From: Apiospora phragmitis
Lineage: Eukaryota > Ascomycota > Sordariomycetes > Amphisphaeriales > Apiosporaceae
Length of the DNA stretch: 64,000 bases
Assembly: GCA_038363925.1 (NCBI GenBank)
Contig: JAQQWL010000001.1
Span: 186,001-250,000, forward strand
Direction of reading: 5' to 3'
Part shown: positions 36,147-49,251 of the stretch, one piece after another
Layout of the letters: each line of letters opens with the position of its first letter
Numbering within the stretch: position 1 is the stretch's first letter
Notes under the pieces: model-generated
What the model was told of the DNA's origin: nothing
The model's database searches: none
What the model saw: the letters and a program-made list of their open reading frames with translations, nothing else
Translations under genes and position numbers: made by a program

Positions 36147-39100
36147 ATGGGGCAAAGCTACTCCCTCACCATGCCGTATGCCGGCCAGGCTGGAATAGAC
36201 GTACCCGAGCTGTCAGACCTTGTCCACGAGAAGTCGATGAACAGCGCCCGTTTCATGAAAAGCATACGGGCCCGAAACTACCATGGCCTCCTCCTCGCCA
36301 AGGTCACCGTCAAACCACACACCCCCATGTCGCTCAAATCCTACGGCGACAAGATCATGCGCGAACGCGATAAGCTCAGAGACGTCCCCAACGCCCTCGG
36401 CTTCGAGCGCGCTTTCGAAACCGAAACGAACGCCTACCTCCTTCGGCAGTGGCTGTACAGCTCGCTCTACGACCGGTTATCGACGAGGCCCTTCCTAGAG
36501 GACATCGAGAAGAAATGGATCGCATTTCAGTTGTTATGCGCTCTGCGCGATTGCCACGCGCGAGATATCTACCACGGTGACATCAAGACGGAGAACATTC
36601 TGGTCACGTCCTGGAACTGGCTGTACTTGACCGATTTCACCGGCTCCTTTAAACCGGCTCGCTTGCCCGACAACAACCCAGCCTTATACTCCTACTTCTT
36701 CGACATATCGACCCGCCGCACATGCTATATTGCGCCCGAACGGTTCCTCGGTCCCGAGGATGAGTCCAACGAGGATGATGGCATTACGTGGGCGATGGAC
36801 ATCTTCAGTGCTGGCTGCGTCATTGCCGAACTATTCCTCGAGACCCCCATCTTCACACTGAGCCAGCTATACAAATACCGCCGGGGCGAATTTGACCCCG
36901 TTATCTCCCATCTCAGCCGTATACCAGATCAGGGCCTGCGCGAGATGCTTTCGAGCATGCTAGCCCTGGAGCCAGAGAAGCGTTACTCGGCTGAGCAGTA
37001 CCTCGAGTATTTCAAAGGCAGAGTATTTCCGGAGTACTTCTACAGCTTCCTGCACCAGTATATGGAACTGATCACGGATCCATCGTCTGGTCGTGCCCCT
37101 ATCTCTGGCCCGGCTAAGAATCTTGGCGAGGCCGACGAGCGAATAGACCGAATTTACTTCGACTTTGACAAGATCTCCTACTTTCTGGGGTATCAGGACA
37201 AGAAGACATCACCGGAAATGGCCCATTTTACTCCAAGGCTGGGTCTCGGTTTTTTCCCAGTGCGGCTAAATATCCCCAATAATGAACATTTTACATCAAT
37301 CACCCCCCAACCGGTTGCTGACGATGGTAACCTTATCTTCCTTTCTGTGGTGGTAGCATCGTTACGGAATGCGGCTCGTTCCGCCCCGAAAGTCAGGGCG
37401 TGCGATCTCTTATTGGCCTTTGCGGAACGTCTGACCGACGAGGCCAAGTTAGACCGGGTTTTGCCCTATCTTATGATGCTTCTGAACGATGAAGTCGACA
37501 TAGTGGCTATAGCGGCCTTGCGCTCGGTCACCGAGCTTCTGGCCATGGTCACCGTCATTACGCCCGTAAACGCACACGTGTTCCCAGAATACATCATTCC
37601 GCGAATGCAGGTGTTTCTGGCTGGCGCATCACGGCTCCCGTCGGTGGGTAAGGAGCGTCGAGAGCCATCGCCCTTGATGAGAGCAACGTATGCGTCTTGC
37701 CTTGGCAGGCTAGCCACTACGGCTTCCAGGTTTTTGACGATGACAAACATACTTAAAGAAGAAGGGTCGATCTCGATGGCTGACCCCGAAGTGGAAGGGG
37801 GTAGTGATGCGGAGACCGCCTTCGTCACCCTGTTCGACAATTCTAGGAAAGAGTTGGCAAGGTTGTTCGAAACACACGCAAAGGCTCTGGTAGAAGATGC
37901 TGATGCATCTGTTCGTCGAGCATTCCTGAGCTCCGTCCCAGAGCTCTGCAAGTTTTTCGGGGAGGCGGAATCGAACGACATCATTCTGACGCATCTTAAT
38001 ACGTACCTGAACGACAAAGACTGGATGCTGAAGTGTGCTTTCTTCGACACCATTGTGGGCATCGCCACGTACTTTGGCAGCACAAGTCTGGAAGAGTTCA
38101 ACCTACCTTTGATGGTTCAGGCACTTACAGATCCGGAGGAACACGTCGTCCAGGCTGCACTCCATTCCCTAGCCGAGCTTGCAAATCTTGGTCTTCTGTC
38201 CAGGACCAAAACCTGGGAGCTGATAGATATCGTCGGCCGCTTCACTATGCACCCCAACATATGGATCCGCGAGTCGGCCGCTGAATACTTGGCTAATTCA
38301 ACGAAGCACCTTTCGCAGGCTGATAAGAGATGTATCATCTTGCCACAAATCAGGCCGTTACTAAAGAATGCCATCATACCCGAATTTTCCGAACTTAGTC
38401 TCCTGGCAGCCTTGAAGAAGCCTCTATCCCGCACAGTCTTTGAGCAAGCCATGGTATGGGCTCAGAAGACAGATAAGGGCCTTTTTTGGAAGAGTGTGAT
38501 GAAACAGAGGCAATCGACCTTCAATCTTTCCTCGACGGGCGTGGCAGCGAAATCACGCGAAGCGCAGCCCCTTTCAATGAGCCGGGTGGCCAAAAACGAA
38601 GAAGACGACCAATGGCTCTCCCGTCTACGCAGTTACGGCATGACACAAGGAGACGAATTCAAGCTGCTGGTGCTGCGAGAGTTTATTTGGCGCTTAAGTC
38701 GGATGAAGGGCAATCCAGCAGCTAGTGATGGAACATCTACGGGACTTAGTGATATCATCCAGTTGCACGATCAGATGAAGTGTCCGATTCAAAACATACT
38801 GTTTGACGAGGCACCCTCATTAGACGATCCTTCCAGACCACCCATCAACAGTCCGGTCGATCAGGGCAAAGGTCCATATACGATAGCTGATGCTCTCCTG
38901 GATGCGTCTATGACCATTGATGAACCCGTCGGCAGAAGGCGGCGTGCTGCTATAAACAGCCACCGGTCAAGACTCAGTGGCCAAGGAGATGCGATCTCTC
39001 CTCGTACGACTATAGACAGGGGCACCATGTCCCCAACCCGACTCCAGCCCGGATCGCCAACTGATGGCCGTGCTAGCTTTGATGAATCTAGGCGGGCGTC

Positions 39101-40941
39101 CTCGGCCTCACGCGGGCGCACATCGGTTAGGGATGACGATGCATCTTCGCAGGACCGGCCATTCTCTACGAGGCGGGCGATTCGTCCTCAATCAAGCGCA
39201 CTGGATCTGCTTAACAGAAAAGACACCAATCGGTCCATCCCCGAGACTGGCACAACCGAGACTAATGCCTTCGGCCAAGTCGAGGGCCCCCTTCTCACCC
39301 AACCCGCCACCGAAGATCAGCTTACCCAATAATTTCGACGAGACACTGGACGGTGGAAGCACGAAGAAAGCATCGCACTCATACGAGGGGAACGACCCTA
39401 CCGTGCTGAACATGTTGAACAACATGTATATTGACAACTACCCGCACGATGTTGTGGAGTTTGGTCCCTTGGTCCAACCAATATCCACGAGAAAACCCAG
39501 CAGAGGCAACGGGCAAGGAGCGAGCGAGGCCTGGCGGCCTACAGGTAGACTGGTCGCGACCTTTGCAGAGCATACAGGCGCGATCAACCGTATTGTCCCC
39601 TCCCCAGATCATGTGTTCTTCATCACGGGTGGGGATGATGGCTGCGTCAAGATATGGGACTCTTCGCGTCTCGAACGTAATATCTCGAACCGCTCGCGGC
39701 AGACTCATAAACACGCAGCAGGTGCTAGGGTCGTTGCTTTGTGTTTCATCGAGTGTACGCATAGCTTTGTGAGCTGCGCAACTGATGGATCAGTACATAT
39801 TGTCAAGGTGGATACGGTGGCGACCGAGAGCTCGACAAAGTACCTCCGTCTACGCTTGCTCCGCGAGTACCAGCTGCCTCCGGATGAGCAGGCCGTATGG
39901 TGCACACACTACAAGACGGACATACCCTCCGTCCTCCTGCTGGCCACCAATCGTTCTCGCGTGCTCGCCATAGACTTGCGGACGATGTCGCCGATGTATG
40001 AGCTGCAGAACCCCGTCCACCACGGCACCCCGACCTGCTTCGTAGTCGACCGTAAGCGCTATTGGCTACTTCTCGGTACGTCGCATGGTGTACTCGACCT
40101 CTGGGACCTGCGGTTCCGCGTGCGGCTGAAGTCCTGGGGCATGCCTGGGAAACTGCCGATTCAACGACTCGCTCTCCACCCTAGCCGTGGTAAAGGCAAG
40201 TGGGTGTGCGTGGCAGGGGGTACCGGGCTCAAGGAAGTTACCGTCTGGGACATTGAGAAGACGCAATGCCGAGAGATCTACCGGGCCGCCGGCTCCTCCT
40301 CCAAAGATGGGCCGAAGGAGTACGAAGCCTGGAGCGTGGATGAAGATAAGCCCGAGGGCATGCTAGGTCGATTTGCCACTAACATTGAGCCATCGAGCAA
40401 CAGCACCCCCACGGACCGCTGCTTACGAGCCATGGTCGTTGGTAGTGCCAACATGGACGAGCAGCAGCGCGACGTGCGGTACGGGTACATCATCACGGGA
40501 GGTGCAGATAAGCGGCTGCGCTTCTGGGACCTTAATCGGGCGGACCAGTCGACGGTGTTTAGTGGCCTCCTCGGCGACGACCCCAAACCCGTCTTCCACT
40601 CTCAGATCGCGCCGAACAACCCACAGCTCACCATCGTTACGGAGCGGGTACCCAAGACTAGCAGCAGCAGCAATTCTTCCGCGGTAGATACGAACCAGCA
40701 GCAGCAGCAGAAGGGCAGCAGCCGGAACGGAGACGGCGCCACTTCTTCCTCTTCTGCAGCGCAGCAGGCGCAGAAGAAACAGGTCAAGGAGAAGCCGGCG
40801 CGGCACACGGTCATCTCGGCCGAGCAGGCGCGGCTCCTGCGCAGCCACCTCGACTCGGTCCTCGACGTCGCCGTGCTCGAGGTGCCCTACACCATGACCA
40901 TCTCGGTGGACCGCATGGGCGTTATCTTCGTGTTCCAGTAG
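36147..40941 (+). CDS. vps15: Vps15/PIK3R4 regulatory kinase of the class III PI3-kinase complex (one frameshift)
   Basis: Vps15 scaffolds Vps34 with Atg6/Vps30 in autophagy and endosomal sorting. The start at 36147 gives MGQSYSL, a consensus N-myristoylation site as in known Vps15 proteins. Domains seen: a kinase-like domain (about residues 25-320) with HGDIKTENILV (about 143) and LTDFTGSFKP in place of DFG, which is typical for this degenerate kinase; HEAT-like helical repeats (about 400-800); a Ser/Arg-rich linker; and C-terminal WD40 repeats (from about 1120; VFFITGGDDGCVKIWD, GYIITGGADKRLRFWDL) ending GVIFVFQ. There are no introns. The frame breaks in a C-run at 39287-39291 within the linker: five C where four restore VEGPFSPNPPPKISLP. 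Corrected length is about 1597 aa. A Gln run sits near 40697-40711. Confidence 0.95.
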
Positions 40942-41885
40942 GAATGGACCCGCGACCCGAGCGAAGATCTGTGGAATCTCATCCCTGATCGTTGTCCTAG
41001 TCCTGGTGTAGGTGGTGATGGCGGCAATCCCGATGGCGAGGGGAATAATGGTGATGATGGTTTAGACGAAAGTGAATGATGAAATAAGAAGGAATGGGAA
41101 AGCGGAAGGGTGAATGAACTCGCTGAGACTACGGCCACTCTACTTGTTGAGTAACTGGCAGGAGTAGTACGGTGGCTCGGGAATGTGAAGGATGAAGAGG
41201 GTTGGCTGATTGAGGCATTAGAAGTGTCTCTTACTAGAACTGACTTGGTGTGCCCATAGTAATAACCTGATCAATATTTTCGTGGGTTGGACGGACTTGA
41301 TGCATAAAGTACTTACCCTACTGTAGCAGAGTAACTGCTTACGGATAGGCATCTTAGTTAAATAAATAACAAGTAGCTACATTGAACACTCTTATCAATC
41401 CTTCTTATAGGTCCTCATCCCGCGGCGATTTCCAGGTCAATATATCTGATTATATTCTCTGGGGGGTTTTGAGGATTCTTGTCGCCTTTTCGCCAGCTGT
41501 TCTCTGCTCTTTCTCTTCGTATACGACCATGAGGACAAAGTTCCTTGTATAAGTCTGCCTTGGATACATACCGAGGCTCGAGTTGTTCTTTCTTTCCCTA
41601 TGTCTCCCATGCACCCCCGTGTGCAGAGGCTCACACAAGCCTAGGCAACAATAGCAGTGTGGATTAACTCTTGTGATCAGCTTGCACTCCCTGAGGCAGA
41701 GAGTAGAATGCACACTGTGTCCATGGCCCGCTTACTAGATAGATGGGGTTGGCTGCAAGGCAGGGCCGCACACGTTCTTTCAGGATGCAGTCACAGCCCC
41801 TATCTGGGTAAAGGGGTATGCAAAAAGGAGTTGGGAAGAAAAGAGATAGCCAAAAAAGAAAAGAATAAAAAGAAGAAAAAGAGTG
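40942..41885. other. Intergenic region after VPS15
   Basis: Contains the VPS15 3' UTR and, close to 41886, the A-rich tract that is the T-rich termination region of the tRNA on the minus strand. No protein gene is supported. Confidence 0.6.
41876..41880 (-). terminator. RNA polymerase III terminator of tRNA-Gln
   Basis: Five A on the plus strand, TTTTT on the transcribed strand, lie five bases past the tRNA 3' end. Further T-runs follow as backup. Confidence 0.65.
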
Positions 41886-41958
41886 AGCTCCATCCCGGAG
41901 TCGAACGAGGGTTACCGGAATCAGAATCCGAGGCGATAACCACTACAATAATGGAGCC
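41886..41958 (-). tRNA. tRNA-Gln (anticodon CUG)
   Basis: Read on the minus strand: acceptor GGCTCCA pairs with TGGAGCT (first pair G-U), the D-arm contains TAGTGGTTA, the anticodon stem TCGGA/TCCGG encloses the loop TTCTGAT with anticodon CTG, and the T-loop is TTCGACT. No intron. The T-stem (CCTCG/CCGGG) has one C-C mismatch at the second pair from the loop, where a G is expected in the B-box. This may be one of the sequence errors seen elsewhere or mild decay. A T5 terminator follows directly. Confidence 0.85.
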
Positions 41959-42354
41959 TATTGTAACCGGCGTCTTTGGTGATGGGATGTCGGCGAGCAA
42001 TTTCCATATGTATGTGCTGGGAAGCAATTGATCCATGCTGTGGCGATGTTTACCCGCCCATGCCACTTATCATCGACTAACAAGCGGCGGTGAGAAGGGA
42101 CAGTCCACGATCCAGTCTTGCTCCATAAGCCGACTTGACACAGAGAAGTAAGACGTCACACGTCTATAGATATGATCGTCGACGATCCATTGTAGAAAAC
42201 AGTTTTAGAGTACTTAAACTTATGTAATAGAGGACTTCAGCCGTTTCAGGTGTCTGGTCGTCCAAATGTAACCATTAGTTAGATATGTGCTGGCTATTCG
42301 ATGAGCTAGCTTCTTCCTTCCTTCTTCTCGTCTACTTCCACTACATCTCACCCA
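41959..42354. other. Upstream region of tRNA-Gln and 3' region of the transglutaminase-like gene
   Basis: No gene is seen. A pyrimidine-rich stretch (TTCCTTCCTTC) lies near 42311-42333. Confidence 0.55.
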
Positions 42355-44331
42355 TTACACCAATTCCCATTCGAAATAAATCTCCCAGCCCATGCTGTAA
42401 GACCCCGACCCTATCGTACGCAGATACTCCTGCTTCGTGAGGCCCCGCACGTCCTTGTCGTTGAGCCGGTTGAGCCCGTAGAGCCAGATCTTCTGTCCCG
42501 GCACCCCCAGGTCGCGGGCGCGGATGTCGGTCCACCACCAGAAGCCGTCCGTCTCGAGCACGACGAGGTCGTCCTTCCGGCCGTCGAGCCCGCGGATCTT
42601 CATCATGAGCAGGTAGTTCGGGCCCCGGCCGTGCTTCTCGGCCATCCAGTGCTCGCAGACCTTGGAGAATTGGAACCGCACCACCTCGTTGCTGTTGACC
42701 CGGATGTGCTTCTCGGCGGGGCTGAACGTGTAGGCCGAAATTCCCTCGTCCGTCGCCGTGCCGTAACAGGCCGCCTTCTCGCCACGGGTGGGGCCGATCA
42801 TGTACTCCTCCCAAGTGGGGATGCTTCCGTCGCTGCGGTAGAAGTGGCGACTGTCGCCCGGGAAATGTTTCAGGCCGAACAACTCATTGGAGAGGTAGAA
42901 CATCTCCGGCTTGAACGCCTTGTTGTACACTCCATCACCCACATTTCCGGCGCCCCAGCAGGCGTCAAGTAACTTCCATTCGCCGTTGTCGATCATCACG
43001 GCGTTCCAAGCGTGGCCTGTTGGGTCTCTAGGGGCAGCGCCTCTCCGCTCCGGAGGGGCGTGTAGCCATATCCTTTACCGTGGCCTCCGACCACGACGCA
43101 CTGTAAGCCTGCCCGCTGCGCGATCGCTTGATATACCTCGGCATAACCCTGACACACTGCTTTCCCATGGAATATCGTTTCTTCCACACTGCGACCTTTG
43201 ATACACTTACCGAAAAACTCCTCCACGTTATAGGCGATGTTGTGGTGGCACCAGGTGAAAATGGCACGTGCCTTGTCCGTCGCCGATGGGAACGAGCCGC
43301 AGAGTACATTGGCCAGATAGCCCACAGGATCGTTTCGAGGTAAAGAGTGGTTTGGAAACTGCGCGGCAGCGGCGTCGGGCCGGGAAAAGTCGCGACATAT
43401 GAGACATGACACTGCGGCGGTCGCAGTAGTAGCTCGCGTCGCAACCGCTTCGATCTGGGCCATCGAGGGGCGTGAACTGACGGGGACCGGGGGTGGGGAA
43501 TCCGGGGCGCGCTCGTTTGGTCGGTTGGATCCGAAGGTGGACCCGGGCCTGGAATGTCCCCCTGAGGGTGGAGGAGGAAGACGCCGGGCTTGGCCAGCGA
43601 CATTGTTCGGCTGCGGCGGGGGTTTGACCGGCCTAGATGGGAGCCTGGGGGGTAGACTTGGGGATTTTTGGTTTTGTGGTATCGCTGGTGCCGATTTCAT
43701 CGACCTCATAGGGGGCAACACCGCCAGATTCCCTTTGCGCGGCCTCCTTGGCGGTTTCTCGTTCCTTTCGCGAAGGTGGAAGTGGTGGGAGATTCGCTTG
43801 ATCTAAGGTGGGTGGCAGCTTGCGAACCGGCTGGGTCTCGGTTGACGTGGTACTCGTGCGAGAGGATATCTGGTTCAGAGAGAGGTTCGACATAGCCGAC
43901 ATATGCGACATGTCGGAGGCATTCGAGCCTCTACGGTTGCCGAGAGTCTGCGTCGATGGTCGCCTCGGGGGCAGAGCTGGCGAGTTCAGCGAGGAATCGG
44001 TGTTTGTGCGTGTAGGCAAGGGTGGTGGCGGGCGCATGCCCGGCGGCGTGCCTGTCGCGTCCACATCGTTCGTCGTGCGCCGCGGCAAAGCTGGCGGCGG
44101 GTTGTTCTCTCTCTTCTGAGGCCTCGCTGGAATGATTGGGTTTCGCTGTGCAGGAATAAGTGGTTTCGCGTTTCCATTGCTGGTGGGTGCCACGGGTGCC
44201 ACGGACTTTGGGCGGCCAGGAGGAGGAGGGGGCGGGGCTCGCTTCCCACTGCTGCTGAAGTTCTTTTGTTGGTTGAGGGCCGCTATTCGCTCAGCCAGGG
44301 AGTTGTACTGACGGTCCTCGACTTCGGCCAT
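42355..44331 (-). CDS. Proline-rich protein with transglutaminase-like (KY/Cyk3-type) domain (two frameshifts)
   Basis: About 658 aa after correction, single exon. The N-terminus MAEVEDRQYNSLAERIAALN is followed by about 300 residues rich in PPPPPP and PALPPR motifs, likely ligands for SH3 domains. The transglutaminase-like core then follows (about 330-470) with all three catalytic positions: Cys in GKAVCQGYAEVYQAIAQRAG, His in DPTGHAWNAVMID, Asp in EWKLLDACWGAG. A C-terminal beta-rich region ends YFEWELV. Related fungal proteins act at the cytokinetic ring (Cyk3), but this one shows no SH3 domain of its own. Frame breaks: a T-run at 43665-43669 (five A on the coding strand where four fit) and a G-run at 43031-43034 (four C where five fit, giving ALPPRDPTGHAW). 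The gain and the loss cancel in total length. Whether it is an active enzyme is unknown. Confidence 0.85.
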
Positions 44332-46168
44332 GGCGTATTACTGCTGTCTTGGGGAATGCGAAGGGAGCTTGGGTGTCTGAGATGAGAGACAGCTGGGGGC
44401 GTGGAGACTGATTTATAGCGGGATAGGTGAGTGAGACGAGCAAGCAATCGTCAACCGCGTGACACGAGTGGAACATATATGTACATGTAGGTAAAAGACC
44501 GAAAACAACAACAACAAGTACAGGGGAATCAAATAAGAGACTGACGAAACACGACAATTGTATTCTGACGAGGGTCTCGGGATATTAAAAGATAGGGAGT
44601 TGTGACGACCGGCTGAAGCCGTTGAGGCGAGAACTGACTTTATGAGCGACGGCCTAATTAGAGGGTCCATGACTCCAAGAGACCTGGACGGCACAGCCCT
44701 GCCGACTGGAGGAGGTGGCCCAGGTGGGGAACATGCCGAGCGATCGTTGGGTACAGCCCCAAGAGCCCCTCGCTAATGGGATAAAGATAGAAAATGCGAC
44801 TGCACTCGACAGCTACTAGCTGCTAGCCTGCCTATCTAGCGTGGTCCTGGCCGTATTATTGCTTATGACGAAGGATGGCCTTCTTCTTTTTCTTCATCAT
44901 GGAGATTCATATTTGTTTTGTTTGCTGTATAATGCTTCCGCCCCCCCCCCCCCGCCCCGAGTTGGTGTAAGCTAAGAGTGGTACTATTCTGGCCGGCAGC
45001 ATGAACGAACGACATGATAGCCGTCATTCGGACGAGATAGGGGAATGAAAATAGCTTGCTTACTACCGTATCGTACCTACTTACACACAAGAGAACAATG
45101 TCATTGTCCCATACGTAGCAACTGTGGTGCATAAGTATTTGCCTGAGGTATAGCTCTCTCTCATAACATGAACAGCAGTCTGCTAGTAGGCAATCGGACC
45201 CCGATGATTCCAACAAGCGGAACATTATATTATGACAAGCACAGAATAAAGGAACCATTGCATCAGATCAGACCCATTATTAAAACATCTCCGGGGCCTG
45301 CCTGTCGAACGTTTCGATTGTTTCGACCCGCCCTGCCGCCTACGAGCAACTGTTCCACTTTTCTCAGCAGCTTCCAGAGGGCCACAAAGGGCCTTGAGAC
45401 CGCAAAGGCTCGATCCATTCTGGCCAGCAGAAGCTTAAGTTCCGTGTTGTTGTCACTGATCCAGCCAGCACCTGGGTGTCTTAGCCAGGTCTTCCATACG
45501 TAATCATATCCAACCCTCAAGCTCCATCGCACATCAAATGCGACAATGCCCATGGTTGACTGACGAGTGGTACCCCGTGCAAGTCATCAACTAGCACTAG
45601 CCTAGGCCTGCCCTGGTGCGGATCGTCGAGTACCTTGCCTTGCCCCGCAATCTCGAGCAACTGCCTGAAGTACAGTAGGTTAGCCTGCCCAACTTACGTC
45701 TTGATTGACTTTCGAAAGCGGCGAATTGACGACAAAGGCCGTGAAGTGCCAAAAAGCAAGACCCGAGAAAGGAAACGCAAGGAAACCTGCCCGGCTCCTC
45801 CATGGCCTGCCCGGGGCGGATTTCTACCCTTCAGCCCCATTGATCGATTCGCCTTGGAGTGTCGTCACCGCAAAAACCACCTCACTCGCGACTGCCCTAT
45901 CAGAGTCCCCAACTAGATGCTTGTATGCGCGCGTGCAACAAGTTAATGTCGTCGCCAGCTACTTGGAGTGCTCGAACGGAGTTTGCCCGATACACCACCA
46001 CCCGCACTCCAACTCCCAGCACCATTGAGCATCAAGAGCCTTTGTTCCAATCCCTGATACATCGGCTTCCTCCCTCGTGCTCTTGTCCTGCCTTGGGCTT
46101 TCCAAGTCATTATTTCTTTGATCGCATATACTACTTCACTACCCGCCTATTTTGCGCCGTAGCCAACC
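44332..46168. other. Divergent intergenic region
   Basis: Upstream of both the transglutaminase-like (-) and F-box (+) genes. Holds a poly-C tract of about 13 at 44940-44953. A 96-aa minus-strand open frame (45263-45553) has no recognised domain and is not called. Confidence 0.5.
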
Positions 46169-49100
46169 ATGAATGGAGAAGCGCCGTCCGGAGCCTCAGG
46201 CAAGGCACCGGTTGTCAGCGATGCCACGCCTGCCATCCCGACCCAGCAGCCTGCTCGAGTTTCGCGCCTCGTAGGCCTGCCCGAGGAGTTACAGAAGGAG
46301 ATTTTCAGTCATGTAGGTTTCTCTGCCTCAAGCGTGCCCCCCGACGGTCACCTCGAACTAACACATGCATTCATGTGTGCAGTGTTCGCAGTGCGACCTG
46401 ATCTGCCTCTCGCTCGTTTGCAAGAGCTTCCGTGAGCTTGCCGCTGCACAACTCTACCGCAACTTCCACATCGTCTTTCCGGACGAGGATGACCCGAGCT
46501 TCGATTCGCCCATAGATGGGCTGGCAGGCGGTTTGGATACGTTTGTGACGAGCGAGTACAACTATGCGCAACATCTAAGAGATATCTCCCTGGACACTTT
46601 GTCGGCTGGAGACAAAGCCGAGACCGCCTACAAGCCGTACCTTTTCGGCGTGAGCTGCGGCAAGTTTATGAACTCTCTGCTACTGCTCACATTACGGAAA
46701 GCTACCGCTCTTGACTCTTTCCGCTGGAACATCCGCGTCGAGTTAAGCAGGCCGGTCTATAAAGCCTTACATAACATCTCCTCTTTGAAGCATGTACACC
46801 TTCGCATGCAGTCGGGCTTGTCTCTATATGAGCCGCCGCCACCACTGCCATATTATTCCACGCCATCAACCATCATGCCTATGCCAACTGCGGCACACAT
46901 CCCGCCCATGCCAGTGGTCCCCACTATAGAAATCAACGGCGGGCCGACCCTTTCGTCCCTCTTCGGGGGCCCTGGCACCGTCACTTGGGGTCCTCCTCCC
47001 CCGGCTCCTGTCCCAGCTGCAAGCCACCCGCCTGTCGCGAAGCATAGTCTAAAGACCAAGCCGTCTAAGAAACAGCCCAGTACTGAGAAAGAGCCGCCGA
47101 CGATCGGCGGCTTCAGGAACCTCGAGAGCCTAGGCGTTCTTGATATTGATTGTCTTGACATGGCAGCTGAAATCAAGAACTGTATCCAACACTCTTCTTC
47201 TACGCTGAAAAAGCTAAAGCTCTCGTTTTCGGATGCTCTGGCAACCCAGGCGCGGAAACCTTGTCTCGTCGATCCTAATGAGTCCGACGAGGATGATGAC
47301 TTCCAAGTCGTGCCCATGTCCTCTAGCTATGATGACGGAAGCGGACCGGCCAAAGCCTTTCGAGCTCAGGAAGAGCGGAAAGTGCAAGAATCGATTCTGG
47401 GCCGCATCTTTGATATTGAGCCCTTTGTTCCGAGAAAGCCACCAGTCACCAAGGAAAAGAAGTCGGATGCTAAGTTAACGACCCGGGATGCGAGCCACCG
47501 CTTTATCAATTCCATGGCAAACGTGGCCAAGCGCTTGATGCTAGGGGTCGATGGCAGCCGTACACTCACGCCGCAACGCCAGGAAACATTGGATTTGATG
47601 GTCGAAGCAGCAGAAAAGTACGTTGCTTTCAAGGAAGATCTGACTAACGAAGGAGCTGCTGCAGACGGTGCGGGCCCTAGCAGTAATGGCCTAAATGGAT
47701 ATGTGGCAGATTCCGAGAATGACGATGCCGAAACGGTTGCCGAAGGAGCTCTGGGCAGTATTATGCCCAAAATCCAGAATGACCAGGATGATACACGACC
47801 AGAAGACATTGATGTGGCGGCGCCCGAGGAGCAGCTGGTCGAGCAACAAGAAGATGCCACTAGCGACGTCGTTAGTAAGGCTGAGGCGACACAGGTGGGC
47901 ATTTCTACTGTTGAACCAAGTGCTATACCTCGAAGTGACTCAACCCCGGCGCTTGAAGACGTACGCACGGAGGCTATGGGTACTCCTCAGGTGCGTCTAG
48001 ATAATGACCGCGGTACTGCCCAATACTTACAGCTGCTGCAGATCGACAAGGCGCCGGATTCTGACGACAAACTAAGCAATGGTTCAATACAAGAAGCGAC
48101 AGAGAGACTGAAGTCACTCGAGATTTCCGACAAGGAACATGACATGAACATTCTGGAAGCGGAACTTGAAGATGCTGGAGACAGCCACGATGAACACACT
48201 GTGGACGACAAAGAAGAGCTCCGACGTCAGATTAGTGCATATATTCGTGGCACGCGAGGCATAGCTCTGCAGTCTCTGAGCCTCCATCTTATCCCTACCA
48301 AAGCATCGGTTCTTGGTCGTGCCATTGACCTCCATGCTCTGAGAAAATTGACGCTTCTTAATGTCGGCAACCAGGCCCCAATCTGGAGTCTGCTTGCCAA
48401 GGAGAATAAATTGACACCTCTCCCGCTCGTCAAGATCTTCACGGACCACGTGTCACTCCCGTTCCTACACTTTGTATCACAATTAGAGCAGGTACGCGAG
48501 CTGCTTATGCTTGAGCGGAGTGCCAAGTATAAACCGGAAAGTTTCGCCCCAAAGACTAAGATTTCTCTGGAGCAAATCCGACGGTTTGCTCTCAAGAAAC
48601 ACATGCACACCATCAAGCGGTTGATGATCAGGAACGACGCCGATGAAGCGTGGGACGCCGATGAGAGGACTACCCAATTGATTTGTCGAAAAGGGAAGAA
48701 TCTTGAAGAAATAGCAGTGATCATGGGCATGAAGTCGGTGGTGAGTATTGCTCCGCCTCCGCTGGTGTGAAACTTTGACTAACCTACTGTAGCACACATT
48801 CTTGCAGCACCTTGCCGGACTCACGAATCTGCGGGCCTTGCATGTCATATCATTTCGGAGCGATGACACGTGCTTGTCCGTTATGCGCGAGACTCGACGC
48901 TTCATCGTTGACACGATATCTCATTTCCCGGAACTCAAGCTAGAGTGGCTGTCAGTAGGAGACGACGACCGCGCTGAGCGCATCATGCGCACAACCGACC
49001 TGCCAATTGCCAAAAAGAAGAGAAAGAAGGGCAAGGGTAAAGCTGTCGGTCCCGACGCACCGGCCAATGCGGGCGCTGAGGATGACTATCCTGCATTTCC

Positions 49101-49251
49101 CGACGATCGTTGGGACGAGGAAAGCGACAGTGACGAAGATGATGGCAATCCCCCACAATGGCAGAAGTTGGATATTATAGAAAATATCGCTTTCTACGAC
49201 GTCTGGGGAGTGAAAATCTTCAAGAAAGAGATTATGGCAGCGCGCTTGTGA
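46169..49251 (+). CDS. F-box protein with leucine-rich-type C-terminal region
   Basis: F-box proteins bring substrates to SCF ubiquitin ligases through Skp1. Exons 46169-46312, 46383-48740 and 48793-49251 join in frame to 986 aa without damage. The F-box spans about residues 33-75 (RLVGLPEELQKEIFSH, then CDLICLSLVCKSFRELAAAQLYR) and is split by the first intron, so it is hidden in a simple ORF scan. LRR-like segments follow (ISSLKHVHLRM, FRNLESLGVLDID, STLKKLKLSF). A proline-rich stretch comes at about 170-240, then a long acidic, low-complexity insert (about 380-640), then more LRR-like text (LRKLTLLNVGN) and an acidic C-terminal tail. A Lys-rich patch (KKKRKKGKGK) near the end could be a nuclear signal. 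The substrate is unknown. Confidence 0.8.

Noticed and set aside
45263..45553. 96-aa minus-strand frame
   Set aside because: Part looks helical, but no recognised domain, start context or splice structure supports it.
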